Shown one piece after another: positions 11,470 to 22,227 of a stretch of 39,719 nt of DNA; position 1 is the stretch's first letter; each line of letters begins with the position of its first letter. The notes under the pieces are model-generated. The model was not told the DNA's origin. It made no database searches and saw only the letters and a program-made list of their open reading frames with translations. This stretch comes from Selaginella moellendorffii. Taxonomy: Eukaryota; Streptophyta; Lycopodiopsida; Selaginellales; Selaginellaceae. The stretch spans positions 1 through 39,719 of the forward strand of contig NW_003314300.1 of the NCBI RefSeq assembly GCF_000143415.4, read 5' to 3'. The position numbers and the translations under genes were made by a program.

Positions 11470-12321
11470 ATGAGGAGCTTTGGGATTAACAAGCCAAGCG
11501 CCGGCGAGCTCGCGTCACTCTGCGGATCATACGACAGGTTTGAGCGCCAAGTCCCTCGCGGCGGCGATCCCAGGCGGCTGGATCTTTTGCGCTCCCGGCC
11601 GCTGCCGCCGCCGCCGCCGCAGAGCCAGCAGCAATCCTTCTCGTCCTCGCAATCCTGGCGAGAATCTCAGGTCACGGCCAGGGATCTGGTCCCTCGGCCA
11701 CTCCCAATCTGTAGCCGATCGGACGATGTGATCGAGGAACGGCTGGCTGCTCTGGAAAATCTCGTGGCCGGGGTTGCGGAGAGCGTCAGCTCCATGCGAA
11801 AGTCTCTGGACGATCAAAATCGCGAGGTCTCTTTCATGGTGCGTTCTTTCTTTTTTTTGTCCTGTTCTCTTTATCTAATGTTTTTTTTCCTCTTGTGAAT
11901 GGAAGTTGAAAGAGGAGGAAGGCACCATCAAACGAGTGCTCGATCAGATCCAAGCTGTGCCCGCGAAGCTGTCCGGGGATCTCAAAGCAGCACTCCGAGA
12001 GGAAATCAAGCAAGCGCTCTTGGAGTCGGACGAAAAAACTGTGAGCCAATGCATCCCGTCAAAGGATCCGAGAGACAAGACTCCGTCAAGTGTGGAAACA
12101 AAGGAGAAGAAAGGATCGAATAGCAAGAGGAAGTCAGCAAGTGCGGAGGAGCAACGATCTGACGGTAAGACTCTGCTTTTCTTTTTCGTCTTAGCTTTAT
12201 CAGATTCTCGTACTTTGCAGATTCCACGACCTTGGATCTCTATTCCCCAAGCGCAAAGGAGCTCAAGAAAATGCGAGACAAGGTCCTCAGAGCTCGGAGG
12301 AGCATTAAGAAACGAGTTTGA
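11470..12321 (+). CDS. PRD3: PRD3/PAIR1-like meiotic recombination initiation protein
   Basis: Three exons are read: 11470-11838, 11906-12164 and 12221-12321, with introns of 67 and 56 nt, all GT-AG and in phase, giving 242 residues. The ATG at 11470 is chosen because the protein then opens with an INKxxxxELASL-type motif (residues 6-17) like the conserved N terminus of Arabidopsis PRD3 and rice PAIR1. A Ser/Gln-rich QSQQQSFSSSQS segment (51-62), also typical of that family, follows a run of six prolines. Residues 85-170 are predicted coiled coil (EERLAALENLVAGV, then DQIQAVPAKLSGDLKAAL). The end is basic (LKKMRDKVLRARRSIKKRV). PRD3/PAIR1 is needed for meiotic DNA double-strand breaks. This protein is about half the length of the angiosperm ones. 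An apparent further intron (12332-12381) lies after the stop. It is tail-to-tail with the next gene. Confidence 0.65.
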
Positions 12322-12505
12322 CGAGATCCTGGTACGAAGAAACTTTTTCTGTTTAAATAAAACAGTAATGTGATTTTCCAGGAAGTGAACGAGAACAAAT
12401 CGGCGAGGTGGAAACTATAATGAATCGATCAGGAAACTATGAGATGAGCTACGGGACGTCGTCCTTCCGAGCCACATCTTCAAATTCCTGGCCGAAGTTG
12501 CTCCG

Positions 12506-13418
12506 CTACCGGTCTTTGAGCTCGTGCTCAAAGCTGAGCAGCGTCTCGCGAATTCTCGGCAAAAACGACTCGAGTTCCTTGGCGAGCCGGTTCTTCTCCG
12601 CTGCGGGCAGGCCCTCGTCCTTGGTGAAGTCGACCTCGATCTAAATCAACCAAGGACGAATCCATCAACTTGGTATGCGCAACTTGATCACCAAAGAGCT
12701 AAACTTTTACCTGGAGATCGTCCAGCTCGCCACAAGATGCGTCCAGGAACTTGAGAGTTCCCGTCAGGTCCTTGAATTCGTCGAACAGCAAGCTCCCTGT
12801 AGCAACATCGATCACTCCCTCGAAACAAACAAGAAAAAGAAACAGAGAAAAACAGTACCTTGGAATCCTAGAGTGATGTCGAAGGAATACCCAATGCGCT
12901 TCTTGTTACGCACCGTCACGACTGTGGCCTGCATCCATCGCTCACTTAGAAATCTCGGAGAAAACGAAACCAAAGAGAGAAAAAGAAAGAGAATCTTTCG
13001 TTCTTACATCTCCACTGCAGCCCACAACTTCCGTGACTCGAGCCGATCCATCAGCGTACTCGATCGGTTCCAGCGCAAGGAGCATTTCCTGGGAGCAAAG
13101 GAGCACGAATTATTTTCTCTCCAACGAAAGAACCCAAGCTCATACCTTTAACCTCGCAATTGCCCACGAATTTAAGTTCTTCTCCTCCCATGTCCCCAGC
13201 TGCAAGAAGAAGAATGCGAGATTTCATTCAACGAATTCCATCCGTGGCACGAGATCTACCTGATTCCACGCCGAGCCGACGCGATTTTGCCGCGAGACGA
13301 GCGAATCCCCCTCGGCGGCCGTGAGCTTGCGAGGGACTTCCGCTTGGCAAGTCGCCTCGCGGACCCAGTAGGTGTAGGACGCAGATTTGCCGATGGCGGC
13401 ATCTGCTGGAGCATCCAT
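12506..13418 (-). CDS. Aha1 N-terminal-domain protein (Hsp90 ATPase activator, Hch1-like)
   Basis: Six exons on the minus strand: 13418-13260, 13199-13146, 13088-13008, 12928-12859, 12796-12711 and 12640-12506. All junctions are GT-AG, the phases agree, and the product is 194 residues. The start MDAPADAAIG is the only upstream ATG in frame. Residues 16-70 hold YWVREATCQ and WNQLGTWEEKNLNSWAIARLK, which match the Aha1_N signature (a WEEK...W...RLKE pattern). Residues 88-122 (VTEVVGCSGDATV, then KKRIGYSFDITLGFQG) form the next strands of that domain. The C-terminal Bet v1-like AHSA1 domain of full-length Aha1 is absent, as in yeast Hch1 and a short Arabidopsis homologue. The family binds the Hsp90 middle domain; activity here is inferred. 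Its stop is 185 bp from the PRD3-like stop. Confidence 0.85.
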
Positions 13419-16103
13419 TGACGCTTAACAAGAAACAACACTGGCCCCTTACCGCGACCTCGATCGATCGAGCCCCCACCGGTAGAGTGGAGGAACCCTA
13501 AAAGCACGCCAATCGTCCAATTTAGGGCTCCTAGAGATTGGTCTTTAGTGGCAGCGGCCGAGCTGTGGCTTTGCGGCGAGCCCTACCGCCCACGGCAAGA
13601 ATCTGTGAAGCTGCCCACAGCGAAATCTCGCGCCTCAAATCAGCCCCCTGGAACGCGGAGAATCGGTTCTAGAGGTTGACCAGGCTCTACATTTTCCTAT
13701 TCTTTCCTTTGTTCCAGCTTCTGGACGGAAGAAACAAATCTAGCATTGCTTCTATGCTATAGCTAGGTGAGCGTCCCTCGAAGCTGGGAGAGCAAAATTT
13801 TCACTTGGTACTCCTCTGGAAGCCACTGTCATTCTTCTCTGAGGCTCAAATGGGTGAATACATAGAGTGTTCTTCATTACCCAGGAGGATCTCAAATTCT
13901 TTGCCGCCAGGCAAAGCCGAGAACAAAAAATGGAGTCTCCATTTTTCAAAACTAAGATCCAAGCTATACGATTGCTTGAGTCTATGACAATGTTTGATCC
14001 GTAACTTCCTGCCATAATTAATGAATATTCTTCGAATATTCAATGTCCTAGTTATACCCATTAAAGTTATTGAAGATTAAGTTTAATCCTAAATCAATAA
14101 TTTTTAAAAATAAGTTATATCTCATTTATCTATATGGTTTTAATTTCAAATGGCTAGTTTTAATATTATCTAAATTTTTATAGGAATTAAATAATTTTTA
14201 AAATAAATTTAAATAAAAAGGAACAATAAGGTAATATATATATTATTTAACACTTAAGTTGAATTTACAACTATTGGAAATATTCTTCTCAATTAAAATA
14301 TATATTGTATCTAAATCTTATGGAAATTTGAAATTAGTTAGTATATAAATTTTGTATTAAATAAAAAATTATAACTACAAAAATAATATAAAATTTATAA
14401 TTTATGAAAAATATCTATATTCTTAAAAAAAATTTAAAAGTTGTAAATTGCTTTGAAGTACTTCAAACAATGTTAAAACATTTATAAAAACTTAAAGTTT
14501 TCCATAAGTTACACTCTAACAGTTAAGGCTTTTGCCCTAAGTAACACATAAGTAGTCGATATCTATGGTTTAAAGGATATATTAGCAATTAATGAAGAAA
14601 TTTATATTTTTTGTAAAATATAGTTATTATATTTTTAATTAATTATAAGAGATTTCTTGCATAATAGCATGGTATATTGAATTTTCATGCTCAATGATAT
14701 TTTAATACCATTAAAGGAAACTATTAAATAAATTTAAATAACTTTTGTATTTATAAGTTACAAAAATATTTTAATTTAAATAAATTTCTCATGTCTCAAA
14801 GGCTTTAGATATAGAATATAGATTTTAGGGCTAGGGTTGCGCTTCATGGCATAAATATACTATTTAGCTTAATTTATTTTCAGTTATTTTAAAGGTATTC
14901 ATGAAGGTAGCTCTAACTATAAAACTAAATTTTATTCAACAAATTTAAATTAACTATTATAAAGTTAAACTTATCTATGTAATTATTTCACAATACAAAA
15001 TTTACACCACTGTGAATGTTAGTAACAATTCTTACATCGAGAGATGAAACTCTAGTTACCCCTTTTTTTATTCTTAAAATATTAAATTAAAATTTATATT
15101 CTTTTCTTTTAAAGTTATTATACAAGAGTAGTGAGCAAATTTGATTGATAAAATATACTTATGAATAAAAATGAATGTATATTTGTAAGTGCTTGGAACA
15201 CTTGTCCCTCACATATTATATTTATATATTTGAATTTAAAATAAAAAATAAAAAAATTTAGTTTTAATTTTCTTCTGAAATTTTCATCCTTGTACTTAAC
15301 TTAATAAAATTTTAATACTTCTAATAACATTGAAATCTATTTGAACAGACTCAATATAAATGGCTTTAGATGTTACATTGTTAACCACACTCCTTCCAAG
15401 ATATCCATTAATAATATGCTGATCACATGGAGTTTTCTGAAAGACAGTCCAATTATAGGAACTTCCTGTGTAACCAAAGTTATAATCCTATATCAAACAC
15501 TTCACTGAGACAATCACTTGTAATGAAAACCTTTCTTATGGATCATTTGGAGTAATAATTGTGGGTATGGCTACATCAATCACTTTAAGTCAATGTAAAG
15601 ATTATTACTTACCTTTGATATATAACTCCAACTTCTAGTCCACAACTTTAATACTAGCATCTTCAGGCATAATTTTGCCATTAAGATGTTAGCGTTGTTG
15701 ATCTAGATAACATTCAAGCTATAAAACAGCATTATAGTTTTAGATCCATGATTCAAACTATTGAACAACCATTAACCTTAAATATTGCAAACTCAAGATA
15801 CTTATGTGGCAAAGGAAAGCCAAAGTGAGTCTTAAATGGCGTAGTGATGCCACTTTTTGAAAAATAACAAATTTCCTTTCCACACTTTTGGAGCATGATA
15901 CGTTTTTCAACATTCAATGAGCACATTGGTGGTAGTGGCCGTAAGAGCCATCTTCACAGCAATGTGGAAACACAGAGACAGAGAGGGAGAGCCTCTTCAG
16001 AAAGAACAACTACTTTGTCGTACAGAAGTTTTTTCTTGAGCACCTCCACTCGGGTATAGGCTTTGGGATCGATACCCGCATTTACTGCCAGAGCATTGGC
16101 CTC
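13419..16103. other. Upstream region of the Aha1-like gene, then AT-rich gene-free DNA
   Basis: 13419-13760 is GC-richer and is presumably promoter and 5' UTR of the minus-strand gene. 14022-14042 is a 9-bp perfect inverted repeat (TGAATATTC with a 3-bp spacer). 14050-15300 is very A/T-rich with no coding signal. On the minus strand 15330-15800 has short coding-like runs broken by many stops; I do not recognise the family. Confidence 0.5.
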
Positions 16104-17934
16104 TTAGCGTCTCAACTTCTTGAACCGGCTGCTCGTCAACTGGATGATGCTCCCTTCAGCTGGTGGAACCACGGGGTCAGGCATCCCAGATACAGTGCTA
16201 TAGCACCACTCTCGAGCAGCAGCCATCTTTTGCATTACCGTGCGTACGTCAACATGCACCCTGCCTTCTAGTGCAGCTTCGAAAGAAAGCACATACCGTG
16301 TATGCTCCAAAACACCAACATGGCTTCCATCTCGCAGTGACCTGAGAGATCCTTCTGAACTTCAGGCGCCCTCGCGGTTGTACAAACAAAAACATAATCC
16401 AGCTGCACAAGCGTATTCCGTGTTGCTTCCAGGACACCACCCCCATACCACTTCTCCAGCTCCCGAATGCTCATGAACTCTGATTCTGAGTGGAGATGCC
16501 TTTCGACGTTGGTTGTGTAATGGAGACCAATTATATGCAGCTGGCCACAAGTGTCCATGAAGAAAATGACTGCATCTACGCTCTGATAATTGTCATATCG
16601 TTAACTCTGTTGCGTTCTTAAGCTTGCCAATCTTCACAGCTGGAATAGTAGAGAACGGAATGGAACGAAGCTGAGTGATGAAGTATCAGGCAGGATCAAT
16701 CACCAGTCCCTTTCGAGAAATGACGTCGTTACAGAATCGTTCACACAACCACCCAGCTTCACTCCAATCCAGAAGTGGACTGTGGACTACTGCGCTCGCA
16801 TAAGCCACCCAAGGGTCATGATCATCACCAGCATGCTTGTTTCGAAACTCCTCCACGTAAATTTGCTGAATGAAGGGCGTACAGAACATTCACTTTTCGA
16901 CATACGCATACCTAGGATCCACATTTATAATCTGCGCATCGGTGCTGAAATCTCCTTTAGCTTTCATTGACGTCCTTATAGAACGGAAGAGGCTGCTATC
17001 AACGAAAGAGGAGATGACTGAATCCCAGTCTTCAGAGCTGTCTAACAGGTCACTGACTTCCTCGGGCTTCAAGTCGAACATCGGAGCCTCGGACCAAAAT
17101 CCATCCGCCTCTACTTTCACCCGTTCCCGTCCAACCCGTTTCTTAGAGGCAATTTCGATGCAGGTCTTATCCAAGATATCCAGAGAGTGTGGGTGCTTGG
17201 CTGCGTAATACTCCACATCGCGTTGCCTATCTTGGTCATCACCAACCACAGCACCTAGAACTGAGGCATGCTGCATAAACGTCTGCAGCTGTTCCTGCAA
17301 GACAGTCCACATAAGCATAAACATGAAAGTAAGAACGATCGCATACCTTGGTGAATCCTTCTGAATGAAAGGTTGTCGCTTTTTCATCGAAGGTTCTTTC
17401 CACTTCCGTGAAGTGCCAGGCATCGGGTGAGAGTCCAAAAATCACTTTGTAGCTCTCAACAATGTCCTTCAACGACTCCTCCGCTTTAAAACGCTTCTTG
17501 CGATCTGGTTTCTTTAATACATCCAAAGCCGGGGCACCATCGACAATAAAAGTGAAGTCATCCCCCAAGGACGTTCGCTTCTTCAGAAAAGCCTTCAGCG
17601 AAAGACCTCAGCTGTGACGTCGGGTTGCTCTGCATACGAAAACTTGAGCTCATCAACAAACCAATGAACGAGGCAAGCGCTGGCTAGTTCCATGTTCCAG
17701 ATACACACCACTTTTCTAGTAGAAACGGAGCACATAAGTGAGGTCAATGCCCTGAGCTTGCAAGACTTCCCGTCGCCCTTGGGACTGACCAGCAGGAATT
17801 CCTGACTAGGACGCATATCAAGAATCCACCTCCGAGCTAGATCTTTCAAGTCCGGCAAGCCCCACCACATTAATTCCTCTGCCTGGCCCAAAGTGCCTAG
17901 GTAATTAAAATAGCAATAAGAAATATCCACATCT
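16104..17934 (-). pseudogene. Decayed P-loop ATPase gene, possibly Crinkler/RHS-like
   Basis: Read on the minus strand from 17934 down. A Walker A-like motif SPKGDGKSCKL is near 17780. A one-base loss near 17598 breaks the frame. A Walker B-like strand DDFTFIVDGAPALD follows near 17540, then KKPDRKKRFKAEESLKDIV. A 52-nt intron at about 17344-17293 separates the next piece. The frame runs on to YVEK, an in-frame TGA at about 16890, then MFCTPFIQQIYVEEF, another stop, and further frameshifted pieces to SSRFKKLRR ending at 16104. The spacing of Walker A and a Walker B ending in D-x-x-x-AL is reminiscent of the ATPase of Crinkler/RHS-type proteins, but this is from memory of the pattern only. The lesions make function unlikely. 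Confidence 0.5.
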
Positions 17935-18189
17935 TAAATTTCTAAAATTGGCTAATACTTGTAGCAAATTATTCTCAAAAATCAATTTTTAAATATTAAT
18001 AAATATCCAAAAAATTAATTTTGAAGCACAAAAAATTATTATTATCTGATAAAAAGTCTAAAATGCTATTATTACACATTCAAATGCTTAATATTATATT
18101 ATTTACTTCTTGATATATTTTAAGTATTCGGATGCTAAATGTAAAGCATATATTCCCAGAAAGATATATAAACTAATATATGATTTTGT

Positions 18190-18490
18190 CAATGAAAAGT
18201 TTGCCATCTTAGTCTCGACGGGGAACTTGGAAAAGCAGCAAGAAGGAAATAAGACGCAGTAGTGGAGACAAATTTTTCAATGAATTTGATCTCTTTCCCA
18301 AGACAAAGTCTGCCAACCACGTATATAAAACACCCAATCGAAAATGAAATGAAACACACACTTCTCTTCTAAAGATCGTCAAGATCCAACTATTTATTTG
18401 GATATTTGTCCTTTTCAGTGGCAGTGAAGCCGATAGCCATGGCGCGTGGTGATGCATGAGTTCAATAATATATATTATATAAACTGTGAA
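18190..18490 (+). repeat. Block D, copy 1 (promoter-like duplicated segment)
   Basis: This segment recurs at about 25840-26140 in the same orientation and at 21000-21230 inverted. Shared landmarks are CAACAAGAAGGAAATAAG-like sequence, TGGAGACAAA, CAAGACAAAGTCT, GGCAGTGAAG and GTGATGCATGAGTTC. It holds a TATATAAA at about 18321-18328, followed by a short ATG-led run that stops after seven codons. It may once have driven a fourth small secreted-peptide gene, but no copy shows an intact frame. Confidence 0.7.
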
Positions 18491-18743
18491 AAAAACTAAA
18501 GATGTTGCCTTTACTCATCTGGATTCACTCGTGTGTTGTTCTATGTCCCAGCATTATAGAAAAGAAAAGGAATTGACAAACTCGGAACGATTTCCTCGAC
18601 TAACTTTCAAAGGACAAAGTGATGCGGCCCCAAGAGACGCCACAGCATTGTATGCTGCCTCCAGCTACAAATACGAGTGGCCTCACAGATCAAATCACTT
18701 CTCTCGAATATACTCGTTGAACTTTTAGTTTTAGCAGCAAATC

Positions 18744-18852
18744 ATGGAGAACCAAGGCTTGCTTGGTGTTGTTTTCGGTGCTTGCCATCTTTGTGCTGAT
18801 GCTGGCCATGAGAGTGGACGTGGGAGCAATCGCACCGCGAGGATGGCGCTAG
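18744..18852 (+). pseudogene. Peptide family C, copy 1: frameshifted secreted-peptide leader
   Basis: The start ATGGAGAAC and the preceding AGCAGCAAATC are identical to the intact A genes. One extra C after the third codon throws the leader out of frame. If ignored, a hydrophobic signal like LAIFVLMLAMRVDVG and the mature start APRGWR appear, followed by a TAG. The TATA element seen upstream in copy 3 is changed here to TACAAA (about 18667). The PPR relic at 19068 follows, as in the other units. Confidence 0.7.
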
Positions 18853-19067
18853 TATGGCGGCAGCTGCCACTGTCACTATAAAGCTAGCTCCTCTCTGTGA
18901 TCGTAAGTTTCCTCTCGGCAATTTTGAGTGAGGGAACACACTATGACCAACAAATCCAATTGCCCATGTACGCTTATTCGCCATCGACAAATCAAAGCTC
19001 TATCTTGTCAGTCGAGAGAGTTTACTGTATTCCAGGAAAACGCCGGTAAAAGCAAAGGAAATGATCG

Positions 19068-20753
19068 ATGAGAGGAATCACTACCACGCAGACGTACCGA
19101 TTGAAGCCTCTAGAACAGGCCGTAGACGATCTAGAGCGGCGGGCATCGTCGCTCGACGACGACGACTACGCGCAACTCCTCACAGCTTGCATCCAGGAAA
19201 GAGATTTGCCTCAAGGCGCCAGGCTCCACGCGCTCATCCTTGGCAGCAGCCACCACCAATCCAACAGGTACCTCGCAAATCTTCTCATCCAGCTCTATGG
19301 AAGGTGCTAGCGCGCGGATCGAGCATGGCAGGTGTTTATCAGCATCCACGAGCCCAACAGATTCTCCTGGAACTTGATGCTTGGCGCTTATGCCCAGAAT
19401 GGATATCTCGAGGAAGCAAAAGAGCTGTTTGACCAGATGCCACAAAGGGATATTGTTGCATGGGTCACTGTTGTCACGGTTCATGCAAACCATGGAAACG
19501 CGGATGAATGCCAAGCATTGTTTGATCAGGTTCTAGAATAGGATGTCGTTTGCTGGAACTCGCTACTTACAGCATATGCCCATAACGGGCATATGGATCA
19601 ACACAACATAGTTTCTTGGACTCTTATGGTTACTGGGTATGCAAGAAAAGGCCTTGTTAACGACGCACTAAATGTGTTTATGAGAATCCCCGAAACCAAC
19701 GAACTAGGATGGACTGTTCTTGTCATTGCATATGCCCAGCTTGGGCATATTGAAACAGCCAAGGAGCTTCTTAGTCTCGTGGAATGCAATGCTAGCGGCA
19801 ACGGCCAGCCTGCAAGAAGCAAGGTCTCTGTTTGATGCCATGCCACAGAGGAACGTTGCCAGCTCGAAGAAGCTCGCATTCTCTTCGATCGAGCTCCCTA
19901 TCACGACGACGTGGTGTGGACTGCCATGATCTTGGCCTACCCAACCACGGCCACCTCGAAGAAGCCATGAAGATGTTTGCACGGATGTCACAGCGCGATC
20001 TCGTCGCTTGGACGGCAATGGTGGCAGCATTTGCTTTGCACGGGAGCTTGATCGATGCCAGAGCCTTGTTCGACCAAATGCCACAGCACGATAGCGTCGC
20101 GTGGAACACGATGCTGGGAGCTTACATCCAGAGCAATTGCCTCGTCCAAGCGCGGGAGCTCTTCGTGGCCATGCCGGTGAGAGACACAGCGAGCTGGAAC
20201 GCGATCCTTGCCTCGAGCGCTCAAAGGGAATGTCTTGCAGGCCGGGAAGATCTTCTCCACATTGCCTGATCGGAGCATTGTGTCGTGGAACGCGATGATC
20301 TATGGCTGCGCACAGAATGGCCATGAGCGAAAAGCTGCTGAGTTTTTTGGCAGCATGGCGATGGAGGGCGAGGCGAGAAACGAGATAAGTTTCCAGGCGA
20401 TTCTCCTGACTTGCAATCACGGTGGGAAGCTCCGTGTGGTACTCGACTACTTTCGATCTATGGTGGCCGAGTACAGCATTTCTCCAAATGTGATTCATTT
20501 CCAGGCGATGGCAGATGTGCTGGGACGAGCCGGGTTGGTTGCCGAGGCTGAAGGTCTGCTGCTGATGATGCCCTTCCAGCCGCATTTCCTCGCGTGGAAA
20601 AGCTTGATCAGCGCTTGCAAAGTTCATGGTAACGGTACGAACATCGATGTTGCAGCTCGTGCCGCAGAGAAACTCTTGGAGATGAAACCAGGGGACTCGG
20701 CGCTCTACGTGCTCATGTCAAATCTGCAAAAGCAGCTGCGTCAACCTTTATAA
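19068..20753 (+). pseudogene. PLS-type PPR pseudogene, copy 1
   Basis: Successive PPR motifs are readable: LLTACIQERDLPQGARLH, FSWNLMLGAYAQNGYLEEA, AWVTVVTVHANHG, SWTLMVTGYARKGLVNDA, AWNTMLGAYIQSNCLVQA and SWNAMIYGCAQNGHERKAA. The last part has AMADVLGRAGLVAEAEGLL and YVLMSNLQKQ, then ends with no E+ or DYW domain. Lesions are an in-frame TAG after YGRC (about 19308), a TAG after FDQVLE (about 19540), an in-frame 30-bp loss at about 19596 relative to copy 2, a larger loss near 19775, and frameshifts near 19840 and 20215. Intact PPR proteins of this class usually bind organellar RNA. Copy 2 lies at 22840-24495. Confidence 0.85.
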
Positions 20754-20999
20754 TAACTTCAAAGATTTTGTCTCAAAAGTGATAATGATTATGCAAACTT
20801 TTGGAAGGATAAATTTAAATAGTATACCAAGATGCATTTTTTTATTGGTATATTTAAAAGGAAACCTCTTGAACACAGATGTTTCCTCAACTGAACTCCC
20901 CAGGATACAATGCTAGAGTGGCATCACTTTATCCTTTGAAAGTTAGTCAAGGAAATCGTAGCAACACACTAAATCAAAGTACAGACAACATTTTTTGTT
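20754..20999. other. Gene-free spacer after PPR copy 1
   Basis: A/T-rich, with no coding or repeat signal that I can support. It separates the PPR relic from the inverted D-B-A block. Confidence 0.4.
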
Positions 21000-21230
21000 T
21001 TTTCACGGTTTATAATATACATTATTGCTGAATTCATGCATCACCATACGCCACGGCTATTGACTTCACTGCCACCAAAAAGAACAGAAATCCGTGTTTT
21101 ATATACATGGTGTATGTACTTGCTAGACTTTGTCTTAGGAAAGAGATCAGATTGTTGAAAATTTTGTCTCCACTTGTCATATTTCCATCTTGTTGCTTTT
21201 CCAAGTTCACTTTCATTGACAAGAATATAT
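21000..21230 (-). repeat. Block D, copy 2 (inverted)
   Basis: Read on the minus strand it matches 18190-18490 and 25840-26140: AACTTGGAAAAGCAACAAGA, TGGAGACAAAATTTTCAAC, GACAAAGTCTAGCAAGTACA, GGTGGCAGTGAAGTCAATAGCC and GTGATGCATGAATTCAGC. It encodes a 62-codon open frame on the minus strand (21222-21034) whose tail, FLFFLVAVKSIAVAYGDA, looks like a secretion signal. Because the other copies do not keep this frame, I do not call it a gene. Its position next to B and A in inverse order shows that a whole A-B-D block was duplicated in inverted orientation. Confidence 0.7.
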
Positions 21231-21487
21231 ATTAGTTTATTTAATATTATATGATATAAAGCTGAACGCTTGACACCCTTGGATAGATTGACTCGAGATT
21301 TCTTAGTTGGCTTTCTTTTCTTTCTTTTTTTTTCATGTTCTAAATTTTCTTGTCATTCTGGTTATTGCGAACGTTCAACAACTTTCCAGAAAACACATTG
21401 ATAGAATTTCAAACACGTATATAGAGATCACAAAAGACTCATAGGACTCTAAAACATTTTCGTATTCTATGTATCTCATCCACGCTG

Positions 21488-21789
21488 TCAACCCAGCAAG
21501 CTTTGGCGATTCTTCAGCGGAGGCAGCGGCTGCTCTTCCCCTCGCTGGCATCGATGGCATCTGTTGTCATACCCGTACCAATTGCATTGCATGCAGCGAA
21601 ATCCATTCCAGTACCATCCTCCTCGACCTCCACTCCCACTGCTAGGTGTGCCTGGGCCTGGTTGTGATGCTCCAATCGGAGTCTTGTTGCTTGCCGATCA
21701 TTGGAGCAATCGATCAATCTAGCGATGGATTGATTGAAAGTTGAGGGATTTGGAGAAGAGAGGAGAAGGAGCAAGAGAGATTCAGACAT
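21488..21789 (-). pseudogene. Peptide family B, minus copy: leader and Cys-rich part in different frames
   Basis: The ATG frame from 21789 starts MSESLLLLLLSSPNPSTFNQ, which looks like a secretion signal, and runs 91 codons without a Cys-rich tail. A second frame, open after a TGA, reads GASQPGPG, a Gly-rich linker, then WYWNGFRCMQC and NWYGYDNRCHRCQRG before ending at 21488. The second frame is clearly related to gene A (shared DNxCHRCQRG). The two frames are not joined by an obvious intron, so I score it as broken, but an unrecognised splice could rescue it. It lies 180 bp downstream of the minus-strand A gene, the same order as at 25120-25730. Confidence 0.5.
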
Positions 21790-21968
21790 TTTATATCAAG
21801 GCCTGGACAATTTATATATTATTGCTAGAACTCATCCAGCATCGCACGATACAGAAAGCACGTTATCAGTGTCTTTATTCTTGTTTCCAGACCCTTGGCA
21901 CTGCAGAATGATGAAATCAATTCCGATGTTGATTCTTAACTTGGGCTTACCCCGTGAAACGAGAGGTT

Positions 21969-22166
21969 TCAGTTGCGCCAGCAGCGATTGTTGCGCCAGC
22001 TCCAACCCCTCTGGCAACGGTGGCAACTATTGTCGTACCAATACCACCCCGACTGGCAGCGCTGGGCAGCAGCCTTTGCGATTCCTCCCACGTCCACGCC
22101 CATGGCCAGCATCATCACAAACATGGCGAGCGCCAAAAACAACACGAATAAAGCCTTGTTCTCCAT
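21969..22166 (-). CDS. Small secreted Cys/Trp-rich peptide A, minus copy
   Basis: An intact 65-codon frame. Residues 3-25 form a basic start (MENKA) plus a long hydrophobic core (LFVLFLALAMFVMMLAMGV), a convincing signal peptide, with a likely processing point near GGIAKAAA (27-34). The mature part holds two tandem copies of RCQxGWxWxxNxC: RCQSGWYWYDNSC and RCQRGWSWRNNRC. Four Cys could form two disulfides. It differs from the plus copy (25120-25317) at four residues, only one of them in the mature part. A TATA box lies 62 bp upstream. A conserved GT-AG intron (21950-21901) appears to sit in the 3' UTR. No known family is recognised; an antimicrobial or signalling role would be guesswork. Confidence 0.75.
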   Translation of the reverse strand: MENKALFVLFLALAMFVMMLAMGVDVGGIAKAAAQRCQSGWYWYDNSCHRCQRGWSWRNNRCWRN

Positions 22167-22227
22167 GATTTGCTGACAAACTAAGAGAAGAGAGAAGTAG
22201 TTTCATCTGTGCGGCAGAAGGGGCTCA

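Noticed and set aside
12408-12644. Plus-strand frame MNRSGNYEMSYGTSSF as a continuation of the PRD3-like protein
   Set aside because: It would require reading through the TGA at 12319 and is antisense to the last exon of the Aha1-like gene.
18209-18457. An 82-codon minus-strand frame in block D
   Set aside because: Not conserved in the other two copies of D.
19704-20627. A 307-codon minus-strand open frame
   Set aside because: It is antisense to readable PPR motifs on the plus strand and has no family resemblance of its own.
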